Shown here: in pieces, positions 1 to 6,642 of the stretch
Layout: the number at the start of each line of letters is the position of its first letter
Numbering within the stretch: position 1 is the first letter of the stretch
DNA from: Pseudomonadota bacterium
GTDB lineage: Bacteria > Pseudomonadota > Gammaproteobacteria > Steroidobacterales > Steroidobacteraceae
Assembly (NCBI GenBank): GCA_021815905.1
Contig: JAKAZP010000136.1
Span: forward strand, 1-6,965
Reading direction: 5' to 3'
DNA: 6,965 nucleotides
Translations under genes and position numbers: made by a program
Notes under the pieces: model-generated
Seen by the model: the letters and a program-made list of their open reading frames with translations, nothing else
Databases searched by the model: none
Told to the model about the DNA's origin: nothing

Positions 1-83
1 CTCGGGCCTACCGGCTGGATCGATACGAGCGCGGATACCTCATCAACGAGAAGGGCATGGGTGCGCAGCCGAACCTTCATTGA
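1..83 (+). CDS. soxB: Sarcosine oxidase beta subunit, C-terminal end only (partial)
   Basis: Only the last 26 codons are in the window, read from base 3 and ending in TGA at 81-83. The peptide has the pattern YRLDRYERGYLINEKG and ends in NLH, resembling the C-terminal end of the FAD-dependent DAO-type beta subunit (a F/Y-x-LDR-F/Y-x-x-G-x-LI element followed by a short tail). In the family this subunit carries FAD and the covalently bound FMN and holds the site where sarcosine is oxidised; none of those residues lie in this fragment. The identification rests on this tail plus its position directly before soxD, soxA and soxG, the usual order. The rest of the gene and the operon promoter lie left of the window. 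Confidence 0.85.
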   Translation, partial: RAYRLDRYERGYLINEKGMGAQPNLH

Positions 84-106
84 TCGGCTTACCGGAGCTT
101 GAGCGC

Positions 107-376
107 ATGCGCATTCGATGTCCCTTCTGCGGCGAGCGGGATCTGAGCGAGTACACGTATCTCGGTGACGCCGGCTCCCCCCGTCCCGATCCGGCCGCAT
201 CCGATGCCGGGCGACGGTTCTTCGAAGCCGTGTACCTGCGCGAGAACCCCGCGGGGACCCACGTGGAACTCTGGTTGCATGCCTACGGGTGTCGCAGCTG
301 GCTGCGCGTCGCTCGCGACACCCGCAACCACGAGATCCTCGATACGGCCCTCGCCGCCGGAGCCCCGAGGCAATGA
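107..376 (+). CDS. soxD: Sarcosine oxidase delta subunit
   Basis: An 89-residue small subunit of heterotetrameric sarcosine oxidase. The N-terminus MRIRCPFCGERD gives Cys5 and Cys8, and the C-terminal half has the LWLHAYGCRSWL element with His58 and Cys62. These match the three Cys and one His that bind a structural zinc in characterised delta subunits. The family signatures YLRENPAG and RDTRNHEI are present, and the length is normal. The ATG at 107 is preferred because homologues begin just before the CPxCG motif and GGAG at 94-97 sits nine bases upstream. A TTG at 80 would add nine residues and overlap the soxB stop, but it lacks support. The stop overlaps the soxA start as ATGA at 373-376, so the two are probably translationally coupled. 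The subunit has no catalytic residues of its own; in known structures it packs on the alpha subunit. Confidence 0.95.
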   Translation: MRIRCPFCGERDLSEYTYLGDAGSPRPDPAASDAGRRFFEAVYLRENPAGTHVELWLHAYGCRSWLRVARDTRNHEILDTALAAGAPRQ

Positions 377-3372
377 CCTCGCCGAGCGCGGGGCGAGCGT
401 CGCAGCCGAACCGCCTGCGCCGAGGCGGCCTCATCGACCGCGGCCGGCCCCTCGCCTTCCGGTTCGATGGCAGGGACTACGGCGGATTTGCCGGGGACAC
501 GCTCGCGTCCGCCCTGCTCGCCGCGGGCGTGCGCATCGTGGCGCGATCGTTCAAGTATCACCGGCCGCGCGGCATCCTCTCGGCGGGCGCGGAGGAGCCG
601 AATGCGCTGCTCACGCTGCGCGGGGGCGCACGCCGCGAGCCCAACACGCGCGCCACGACGGTCGAGCTGTTCGAGGGTCTCGAGGCGCGAAGCCAGAACC
701 GCTGGCCGACGCTGTCGCTCGATATCGGCGCGGTGGGCTCGTTGCTCTCGCCGCTGTTCGCCTCGGGCTTCTACTACAAGACCTTCATGTGGCCGGCGGC
801 ATTCTGGGAGCGGGTGTACGAGCCGGCCATACGCCGCGCCGCCGGGCTCGGGCGCGCAAGCCTCGAAGCCGACCCGGATCGCTACGAGAAGGTCCATGCC
901 TTCTGCGACGTGCTGGTCGTCGGCTCGGGACCCGCGGGTCTTGCGGCAGCGCTCGCCGCCGGCCGCGCGGGCGCCCGGGTGCTGTTGTGCGAAGAGGACT
1001 TCATTCTCGGGGGACGCCTCAACTCGGATCGCCTCGAGATCGACGGCGTGAGCGGCAGCGCGTGGGCGCAACGCGTGGAGCAGGAGCTCGAGGCGCTCCC
1101 CGAGGTGCGCATTCTGCGGCGCACCTGTGTGTTCGGCGCCTACGACGGCGGCACCTTCGGCGCCCTCGAGCGCGCCGCCGATCATCTCGCCGTGCCACCG
1201 GCGGCTCAGCCGCGACAGCGGTATTGGAAGATCGTCGCCCGGCGCGCGGTGCTCGCCGCGGGCGCCATCGAGCGGCCGCTCGTGTTTCCCGGCAACGACC
1301 GGCCCGGCGTGCTGCTGGCCTCCGCCGTGCGGACATACGTCAACCGCTTCGCCGTGGCTCCGGGACGCCGGGTCGTCCTCTTCACCTCGACCGACGACGG
1401 CTGGAAGACGGCTGCGGAGATCGTCGCCGCCGGGATCGGCATGGAGGCCATCGTCGATTCCCGCAGCGAGGTCGCCCAGGGCGTGGTCGCAAGCGGCGAG
1501 CGCTGCCGCGTACGCACGTTCCTCGGCGCGCAGGTCATCGAGACCCGCGGCGCGCGCGCGCTGCGCGGAGTCACGGTGCGGGACCGAGAGGGACACCGTG
1601 TGCGGCTCCAGGCCGATCTGCTCGCGGTCTCGGGCGGCTGGAATCCGAATCTCGCGCTCGCGACGCACCTCGGCGAACGTCCCGGCTGGAACGGCGAGCT
1701 GTCGGCATTCGTCCCCGGCGCGATGCGCGCGGGCGTCTCGATGGCGGGTGCCGCGGCGGGCACATTCTCGCTGCCCGACATCCTGCGCGAAAGCGCGCTC
1801 GCCGGCCTCCGCGCTGCCGAATCCCTCGGCTACCCACCCGGCGCGCCGCTCTCATTCCATGCCGCGCAGGAAAGCACCGGAATCGGCGCCATCCAATCGG
1901 TCCCGCGCGCGCGCGGCAAGGCGTTCGTCGACTTTCAGCACGACGTGACGCGGGAGGACGTCGAGCTCGCCGCCCGGGAAGGCTTCCGCTCGGTCGAGCA
2001 CCTGAAGCGCTACACCACGCTCGGAATGGGCACCGATCAGGGCAAGACTTCGAGCGTCAACGGCCTCGCCATTCTCGCAGCGCTCACGGGACGCGACATC
2101 CCGGAAGTCGGCTCGACCGCGTTCCGTCCGCCCTGCGCTCCGATCGCGATCGGAGCGCTCGCCGGCCCTCATCGGGGCAGGCATTTCAGGCCCACGCGGC
2201 TCACTCCGGGCCACGCCTGGGCGCTCGAGCGCGGCGCGGTGTTCGTCGAGACGGGAGAATGGCTCCGAGCCCGATGGTTCCCGTTGCCCGGCGAGCGCCA
2301 CTGGCTCGAATCGGTTTCGCGCGAAGCGCGCGCGGTGCGCTCGCACGCCGGAGTCTGCGACGTCTCGACCTTGGGCAAGATCGACGTTCAGGGGTCGGAT
2401 GCCGGAGCCTTTCTCGACCGCATCTACATCAACACCTTCTCCACGCTGCCCGTCGGCAAGGTCCGCTATGGGCTGATGCTGCGCGAGGATGGCTTCGTGC
2501 TCGATGATGGCACGAGCGCGCGATTCGCCGAGGATCGTTATCTCGTCTCGACCACCACGATGAATGCCGAGCGGGTGCTGCAGCATCTGGAGTTCGCAAG
2601 CCAGGTGCTCTGGCCCGAGCTCGACGTGCAGATCACTTCCGTGACCGAGCAGTGGGCGCAGTATGCGATCGCCGGACCGCGCGCCCGGGAGGTGCTCGAG
2701 CGACTGCTCGGCCCGGCGCTCGACCTCTCGAACACCGCCTTTCCCCATCTCGGGTGCGCTGAGCTCATCTGGCAGGGAATCGGCTTGAGGCTGTTCCGGA
2801 TCTCCTTCTCGGGCGAGCTCGGGTACGAGCTCGCCGCGCCCGCACGCTTCGGCGATGCGCTGCTGCGATCCATTCTGAAGTCAGGCGCCGCGTGCGGGAT
2901 CGTGCCCTACGGCATGGAGGCGCTGAACGTGCTGCGGATCGAGAAGGGACACGTCACCGGCAACGAGATCAACGGCACCACCACGGCCGAGGACCTCGGG
3001 TTCGGCCGCATGATGTCCGGGGCAAAGGACTTCATCGGCCGGGTGCTCGCCGCGCGCGAGGGATTGACTGACCCCGCGCGTGCCGCGCTCGTCGGGCTGA
3101 AGCCCGTCAAAGCGCGCGAGCGGCTATGCGCCGGCGCGCATCTGCTCGCCCTCGATGCGGCGCCCTCGCTGCGGAACGATCAGGGCCACGTGACCTCGGT
3201 TGCCTACTCGCCGACGCTCGAGTCCTGGATCGGGCTCGCACTGATCGCCTCGGGAAGGAAGCGTCTGGGCGAGCGGCTGCGAGCCTGGGACGCGCTGCGC
3301 GGCAGCACGGCCGAGGTCGAAGTGACCGCGCCGGTGTTCCACGATCCCGAGGGTCGGCGAGTTCGCGCCTGA
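373..3372 (+). CDS. soxA: Sarcosine oxidase alpha subunit
   Basis: A 999-residue alpha subunit, the usual length for the family, acting in the cytoplasm. In order: an N-terminal ferredoxin-like domain (about residues 19-105, with SFKYHRPRGI) that lacks the cysteines of true 2Fe-2S proteins, as is normal here; a nucleotide-binding Rossmann region opening with VVGSGPAG, its GxGxxG at 184-189, which binds NAD+ in characterised enzymes; the family block TTLGMGTDQGK at 548-558; then a GcvT-like folate-binding region from about 612 to the end, with GMEALNVLRIEKGH from residue 847. The last domain passes the carbon from sarcosine to tetrahydrofolate as 5,10-methylene-THF. The ATG at 373 is chosen because it overlaps the soxD stop and GGAG at 359-362 lies ten bases upstream; a GTG at 289 in frame lies inside soxD and would add unrelated residues. 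No frameshift or missing motif is seen. L-proline-type substrates cannot be excluded. Confidence 0.97.
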   Translation: MTSPSAGRASQPNRLRRGGLIDRGRPLAFRFDGRDYGGFAGDTLASALLAAGVRIVARSFKYHRPRGILSAGAEEPNALLTLRGGARREPNTRATTVELFEGLEARSQNRWPTLSLDIGAVGSLLSPLFASGFYYKTFMWPAAFWERVYEPAIRRAAGLGRASLEADPDRYEKVHAFCDVLVVGSGPAGLAAALAAGRAGARVLLCEEDFILGGRLNSDRLEIDGVSGSAWAQRVEQELEALPEVRILRRTCVFGAYDGGTFGALERAADHLAVPPAAQPRQRYWKIVARRAVLAAGAIERPLVFPGNDRPGVLLASAVRTYVNRFAVAPGRRVVLFTSTDDGWKTAAEIVAAGIGMEAIVDSRSEVAQGVVASGERCRVRTFLGAQVIETRGARALRGVTVRDREGHRVRLQADLLAVSGGWNPNLALATHLGERPGWNGELSAFVPGAMRAGVSMAGAAAGTFSLPDILRESALAGLRAAESLGYPPGAPLSFHAAQESTGIGAIQSVPRARGKAFVDFQHDVTREDVELAAREGFRSVEHLKRYTTLGMGTDQGKTSSVNGLAILAALTGRDIPEVGSTAFRPPCAPIAIGALAGPHRGRHFRPTRLTPGHAWALERGAVFVETGEWLRARWFPLPGERHWLESVSREARAVRSHAGVCDVSTLGKIDVQGSDAGAFLDRIYINTFSTLPVGKVRYGLMLREDGFVLDDGTSARFAEDRYLVSTTTMNAERVLQHLEFASQVLWPELDVQITSVTEQWAQYAIAGPRAREVLERLLGPALDLSNTAFPHLGCAELIWQGIGLRLFRISFSGELGYELAAPARFGDALLRSILKSGAACGIVPYGMEALNVLRIEKGHVTGNEINGTTTAEDLGFGRMMSGAKDFIGRVLAAREGLTDPARAALVGLKPVKARERLCAGAHLLALDAAPSLRNDQGHVTSVAYSPTLESWIGLALIASGRKRLGERLRAWDALRGSTAEVEVTAPVFHDPEGRRVRA

Positions 3373-3378
3373 AACGCC

Positions 3379-3954
3379 ATGACCGATTTCACTCCACGGC
3401 TCACTCCATGCTCACCGCTCCCGGCCGGGTCGGCCACGCTCGCCGGCGTGACGATCGCCGAGCGCACGGGACTTGCGATCACGATGTTGATCGCGCGCAG
3501 GGGCCGCGAGAGCTCGCTCGCCCGATGGATGCGCGACAGCTTCGGGCTCGATCTGCCCTCGGCTCCGCGCCGTGCGCACGCCGGCCGGCTCGCCGTGCTT
3601 GCCATCGCTCCGGGGAGCTGGCTCGTGATCTGCGAGGACGCCGGCGACGGGCAGACGGCAAGATGGCGCGGCGCGCTCGGTCCATCGGCTTCGGTCGCCG
3701 ACAAGAGCGATGCCTTCACCGTCCTTCGGCTGCGGGGCGTCGGCGTGCGGGAGGCGCTCGCGAAACAGGTGCCCCTCGATCTGCACCCGAGCGCCTTCCG
3801 GGTCGACGACGTGGCATCGACCCGCGCCGGCCACATGGCCCTCATGCTCTGGCGGCTCGAGGATGACGGCGATGGCGCGCCCGTGTTCGAGATCGCCGCT
3901 CAGCGCAGCTACGCGGCGAGCCTCTGGCAGGCGCTGGTCGAAGATCAGGCCTAG
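3379..3954 (+). CDS. soxG: Sarcosine oxidase gamma subunit
   Basis: A 191-residue gamma subunit. The sequence fits the family throughout: a short N-terminal lead-in, a central LAIAPGSWLVI strand region, then VADKSDAFTVLRLRG, a run reading LAKQVPLDLHPSAF, and a C-terminal SYAASLWQAL helix. The fold in known enzymes resembles part of GcvT and contacts the beta subunit; it is structural and required for assembly rather than catalytic. It starts six bases after the soxA stop with no convincing ribosome-binding site close by (a GAGGG at 3349-3353 is about 25 bases away), so translation probably depends on ribosomes arriving from soxA. The TAG stop at 3952-3954 overlaps the stop of the convergent arginase gene. 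This is the last gene of the sox operon. Confidence 0.95.
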   Translation: MTDFTPRLTPCSPLPAGSATLAGVTIAERTGLAITMLIARRGRESSLARWMRDSFGLDLPSAPRRAHAGRLAVLAIAPGSWLVICEDAGDGQTARWRGALGPSASVADKSDAFTVLRLRGVGVREALAKQVPLDLHPSAFRVDDVASTRAGHMALMLWRLEDDGDGAPVFEIAAQRSYAASLWQALVEDQA

Positions 3955-3958
3955 CCTG
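3946..3958. other. Tail-to-tail junction with shared stop codons
   Basis: The palindrome CTAG at 3951-3954 supplies TAG to soxG on the plus strand and TAG to arginase on the minus strand, so the genes overlap by four bases. It lies in the loop region of a small inverted repeat, CAGGC-CTA-GCCTG. A five-base stem without a T-run on either side is not a convincing intrinsic terminator. Transcripts from both operons must therefore end inside the opposite gene, or be ended by Rho. Confidence 0.8.
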
Positions 3959-4955
3959 CGGCCCCCGGACCGCCCCGGCCCCGCCCCGGGCGCGCAGCGG
4001 CGCGCACCACGTCGAGCGGGCGACGCACGTGCTGCCGCCGCACGAGCGTGCTCTTGCCGAACAGCGATTCGAGCAGGCTCACCGACAGCCGCGCGGTCTC
4101 GTTGCGCACGTCGAGCGCGGGGTTCAGCTCGACCACATCGAGCGAGCCCACGAGGCGCGTGTCGGCGATCATCTCCATGCACAGCTGTGCCTCGCGGTAA
4201 GTCGGCCCTCCCGCAACCAGCGTGCCGACGCCGGGGGCGATGTTCGGATCGAGAAAGTCGACATCGAAGCTCACGTGCAGGTGCGTGTCGCGATCGAGGC
4301 CGGCGAGGGCCTGCTCCATCGTCGCCCGCATGCCCATCTCATCGATATAACGCATGTCGAACACCTCGACCGCGAGCTCGTGCACGAAGCGCCGCTCGCC
4401 GTCATCGACACTGCGAACCCCGATCTGGCGCAGCCAATGCGGGTGGATGCTCGGCACCGCACCGCCGAGCTCCACGAGTGCCCTCGGACCGAATCCGCAC
4501 AGGCAGGCGAGCGGCATCCCGTGCAGATTGCCGCTCGGGGAGAGCTCGCCGGTGTTGAAATCGGCGTGCGCATCCAGCCACAGCACCCGGAGCTTGCGCC
4601 CGCTCTCCCGACAGCGCCGGGCGACCGCGCTGATCGAGCCGATCGCGAGCGAGTGATCGCCTCCGAGGAGAATCGGCAGCTGCTCGGCGGCGAGCGCCTG
4701 GTAGACGGCCTCGTGCGCCAGGCGGCTCCATTCCAGCACGGCCTCGAGATTCCGATAGCCCTGGTGCGGAGCCTGACGAGGGTTGGCGGGACCGGCGAGG
4801 TTGCCGCGATCCTCCACCTTGAGCCCCCGCTGCTCGAGCGCCCGATGAAGTCCCGCAACCCGCATTGCCTCCGGGCCCATCGATGCGCCGAGCTCGGAGG
4901 CGCCGACGTCGGTCGGCGCGCCGATCAGGCGCACCGTGCGACGCGGGGCGCTCAC
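3951..4955 (-). CDS. rocF: Arginase
   Basis: A 334-residue ureohydrolase, converting L-arginine to L-ornithine and urea in the cytoplasm with a two-manganese centre. All metal ligands are visible: His101 in GGDHSLAIGS, Asp128, His130 and Asp132 in WLDAHADFN, and Asp231 and Asp233 in SFDVDFLDP. SGNLHG with His145 and VVELNP with Glu276 are also present. The GDHSLAIGS and SGNLHG versions favour arginase over agmatinase. The GTG start at 4955 overlaps the ornithine cyclodeaminase stop as GTGA and places the first strand, VRLIGAPTDVGASELGASMG, right at the N-terminus; the same frame stays open further upstream but only inside the other gene. No strong ribosome-binding site is seen, so reinitiation is likely. 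Family members normally end near SLFGKS (residue 301 or so). Here about 30 extra residues follow, rich in Arg, Pro and Gly. Confidence 0.95.
   Translation of the reverse strand: MSAPRRTVRLIGAPTDVGASELGASMGPEAMRVAGLHRALEQRGLKVEDRGNLAGPANPRQAPHQGYRNLEAVLEWSRLAHEAVYQALAAEQLPILLGGDHSLAIGSISAVARRCRESGRKLRVLWLDAHADFNTGELSPSGNLHGMPLACLCGFGPRALVELGGAVPSIHPHWLRQIGVRSVDDGERRFVHELAVEVFDMRYIDEMGMRATMEQALAGLDRDTHLHVSFDVDFLDPNIAPGVGTLVAGGPTYREAQLCMEMIADTRLVGSLDVVELNPALDVRNETARLSVSLLESLFGKSTLVRRQHVRRPLDVVRAAARPGRGRGGPGAAG
3970..3989. repeat. Short GC-only tandem repeat in the arginase 3' end
   Basis: CCGCCCCGG occurs at 3970-3978 and again at 3981-3989, an 11-base period. Read on the minus strand it encodes the Gly/Arg/Pro-rich end of arginase. 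This is the most GC-extreme stretch of the window and looks like slippage-prone DNA rather than conserved coding sequence. Confidence 0.7.
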
Positions 4956-6031
4956 GCGCGAAGCTCGGCGAGCGCCGCCGGCCGCTGGCGCTCCGCCCCC
5001 GGAGAGGCCACCAGCGAGAACAGGTCCTTGGGATCCTCGAGCTGCGGAATCAGGTCGATGCTCGAGCGCGCTCCCCGGCGCTGCCGGTCGAGACGATGCA
5101 GGTAGCGCAGCGCCGAGAAGTCCTGCAGCGCGAAACCGACCGAGTCGAAGATGGTGACCTCCGCGCCATTGGCGCGACCTGCCGCGCGGCCCGTCACCAC
5201 TTCGAACAGCTCGATGACCGGGAACGCGCGCGGCAGCTGCTGGATCTCCCCTTCGATGCGCGACTGCGGCTCGAACTCCACGACGACTCGGGCGTCGGCG
5301 CGGCGCAGGATGTCGGCGTGCAGCTCGGTCTTGCCCGGGCAATCCCCGCCGACCGCATTGAGATGCATCCCGGGGCCGATCATCTCCGGAGTCAGAATGA
5401 CCGCGTTGCGCTTGTCCGCCGTGACCGTCGTCACGATGTCCGCTCCGCGGACCGCCTCGGCGGTGCCGCGGCAGCGCACCACCTCGAGACCCGCAAGGTG
5501 CGCGTGCGCGAGATTGCGCGCGAGCTTGTCCATCGCCGCCGGATCGACGTCGTACAGCCGCAGCTCCCGGATGCCCAGCATGTCGTGAAAGGCGATGGCC
5601 TGAAATTCAGCCTGCGAGCCGTTGCCGATCAGGGCCATGACGCGGCTCTCGGGGCGGGCCATCCGCCGCGCCGCCACCGCGGAGGTCGCGGCCGTGCGCA
5701 AGGCGGTCGTGAGCGTCATCTCCGACAGCACGAGCGGATAACCGGTCTCGACGTCCGCCAGCACCCCGAACGCCATCACCGTCAGCAGTCCCTCGGCGGT
5801 GTTCTTCGGATGTCCGTTGACGTATTTGAACGCGTACTGCCGACCGTCGCTCGCCGGCATCAGCTCGATCACGCCCTCTTTCGAGTGAGTCGCATGCCGC
5901 GGGGATTTCTCGAACTCCGACCAGCGCCGGTAATCCGACTCCACCTCGCGCGCCAACCCTGAGATGAATGCCGCGGGACCCACGTCCCGGACCAGCTCCT
6001 GAACGCGCCGGACACCGATGAAATCGACCAT
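4952..6031 (-). CDS. ocd: Ornithine cyclodeaminase
   Basis: A 359-residue enzyme of the ornithine cyclodeaminase / mu-crystallin family, converting L-ornithine to L-proline and ammonia with tightly bound NAD+. Residues known to matter in the Pseudomonas putida enzyme fall at nearly the same numbers: Glu56 in GVIELMP, Lys69 in FKYVNGHPKNT, Arg112 in LRTAATSA, and Asp230 in NAVGGDCPGKTEL (the catalytic Asp, 228 in P. putida). The Rossmann loop is ALIGNGSQAEF, residues 133-143. The NGHPKNT and GGDCPGKTEL blocks favour true ornithine cyclodeaminase over alanine dehydrogenase or ketimine-reductase relatives. The ATG at 6031 has GGAG seven bases upstream. The stop overlaps the arginase start, so the two form an operon with the second pathway step encoded first. 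The divergent Lrp-type gene is the likely regulator. Confidence 0.95.
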   Translation of the reverse strand: MVDFIGVRRVQELVRDVGPAAFISGLAREVESDYRRWSEFEKSPRHATHSKEGVIELMPASDGRQYAFKYVNGHPKNTAEGLLTVMAFGVLADVETGYPLVLSEMTLTTALRTAATSAVAARRMARPESRVMALIGNGSQAEFQAIAFHDMLGIRELRLYDVDPAAMDKLARNLAHAHLAGLEVVRCRGTAEAVRGADIVTTVTADKRNAVILTPEMIGPGMHLNAVGGDCPGKTELHADILRRADARVVVEFEPQSRIEGEIQQLPRAFPVIELFEVVTGRAAGRANGAEVTIFDSVGFALQDFSALRYLHRLDRQRRGARSSIDLIPQLEDPKDLFSLVASPGAERQRPAALAELRA

Positions 6032-6038
6032 GTTCTTG

Positions 6039-6042
6039 CTCC
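6039..6042 (-). promoter_or_regulatory. Ribosome-binding site of ornithine cyclodeaminase
   Basis: GGAG on the minus strand lies seven bases before the ATG at 6031. It is the clearest ribosome-binding site on the minus strand of this window and fixes the start of the operon's first gene. Confidence 0.75.
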
Positions 6043-6103
6043 GGAGGAATGGCGGCAGGCCGGTGCGCTGCCGCTGAAGACGATGATCCGCCCGCCTCCG
6101 GCC

Positions 6104-6109
6104 AATAAA
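6104..6109 (-). promoter_or_regulatory. Possible -10 element for the ocd-arginase operon
   Basis: On the minus strand TTTATT is the most AT-rich hexamer in the 186-nt gap and matches TATAAT at four of six bases. No -35 hexamer sits at the usual 16-18 base distance; TTGATC is found but 13 bases away. A promoter this weak would fit one that needs an activator bound at the inverted repeat just upstream. The leader would be about 65 nt. This is tentative. Confidence 0.3.
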
Positions 6110-6153
6110 CAGTCAGAAGATCGATCAAAGATTGCAGTCCGTTGATCAGTCCG
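6110..6153. promoter_or_regulatory. Candidate operator for the Lrp/AsnC-type regulator
   Basis: GATCAA at 6123-6128 and TTGATC at 6142-6147 form a perfect six-base inverted repeat with a 13-base spacer, so the half-sites are 19 bases centre to centre, about two helical turns. CAGTC also recurs at 6110, 6135 and 6147, the last two as a seven-base direct repeat CAGTCCG. The block lies between the two divergent genes, just upstream of the possible ocd -10 element. Lrp-family dimers and octamers bind such multiple sites in divergent promoter regions. That this protein binds here is inference. Confidence 0.45.
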
Positions 6154-6172
6154 CCAGCTCGACTGGACGATC

Positions 6173-6181
6173 TGCTAGACT
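6173..6181 (+). promoter_or_regulatory. Possible extended -10 promoter of the Lrp-type gene
   Basis: TGCTAGACT has a TG one base before TAGACT, which matches TATAAT at four of six bases. No good -35 hexamer is present at 17 bases, which an extended -10 promoter can tolerate. Transcription would start near 6188, giving a leader of about 30 nt before the GTG start. Confidence 0.35.
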
Positions 6182-6217
6182 TTCCCGCCTTAGTCCCGAA
6201 CACGACCATTCGAATTT

Positions 6218-6640
6218 GTGGACGAGCTCGATCACAAGCTCATCGCTTTGCTGCGAGGGGACGCGCGCGCGTCGGTCGCCTCGCTCGCCAAGAAGCTCGG
6301 CGTCGCCCGCGGCACGGTGCAAAACCGCATGGCCCGGCTCGAGGCCGACGGCACCATCGTCGGCTACACCGTCCGCCTGAAGCCCGACATTCAGGAGCAG
6401 CACATCCGCGCCTTCATGACCATCGCGGTCGAGGGCAATCAGGTCGATGCCGTCGTGAGAAACCTGCGCGGCGATCCCGCCGTCGCCAGCCTTCACAGCA
6501 CCAACGGCCGGTGGGATCTGGTCGCGGAGCTGCGCGCCGACAATCTGGCCTCGTTCGATCGCGTGCTGGCTCGGATCAGCCGCACACCCGGCGTGACGAG
6601 CAGCGAGACGAGTCTGTTGCTTTCGACCTTCAAGCTCTGA
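6218..6640 (+). CDS. Lrp/AsnC-family transcriptional regulator
   Basis: A 140-residue feast/famine regulator. Residues 1-50 are the winged helix-turn-helix: LDHKLIALLRGDARAS, then LAKKLGVARGTVQNRMARLE as the helix-turn-helix and GTIVGY as the start of the wing. Residues from about 60 on form the ligand-sensing RAM domain, with IRAFMTIAVEG at its start and the NGRWDLVAEL signature around Gly97-Asp100, where effector amino acids bind in relatives. The GTG at 6218 is the only plausible start: the frame is closed by TAG at 6191-6193 and there is no ATG, GTG or TTG between. No ribosome-binding site precedes it. It is transcribed away from ocd and arginase, which points to local control of that operon and probably of itself, with arginine, ornithine or proline as likely effectors (inference from context). 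Confidence 0.93.
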   Translation: MDELDHKLIALLRGDARASVASLAKKLGVARGTVQNRMARLEADGTIVGYTVRLKPDIQEQHIRAFMTIAVEGNQVDAVVRNLRGDPAVASLHSTNGRWDLVAELRADNLASFDRVLARISRTPGVTSSETSLLLSTFKL

Positions 6641-6642
6641 AG

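Noticed and set aside
80..106. TTG at 80 as soxD start, overlapping the soxB stop as TTGA.
   Set aside because: Coupling would be attractive, but delta subunits begin just before CPxCG and the ATG at 107 has its own GGAG.
283..1668. A 461-codon open frame on the minus strand opposite soxA.
   Set aside because: It is the complement of a clearly recognisable gene in GC-rich DNA, where stop codons are rare in antisense frames. Its translation resembles no family and is rich in Arg, Ala, Glu and His.
4029..5105. A 358-codon plus-strand open frame opposite arginase (and a similar one at 4865-5962 opposite ornithine cyclodeaminase).
   Set aside because: Both mirror real genes with intact catalytic motifs; the frames are products of codon bias and have no domain or ribosome-binding site.
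4956..5342. A longer arginase with about 129 more N-terminal residues, since its frame stays open to 5342.
   Set aside because: The extra region lies wholly inside ornithine cyclodeaminase, looks like a shadow frame, and arginase homology begins immediately after the GTG at 4955.
6119..6172. Four GATC sites within 54 bases, including the palindrome GATCGATC, as a methylation-controlled or origin-like cluster.
   Set aside because: There are no DnaA boxes or AT-rich unwinding region, and GATC is common elsewhere in these genes (Asp and Ile codons). The inverted repeat itself is the better explanation.
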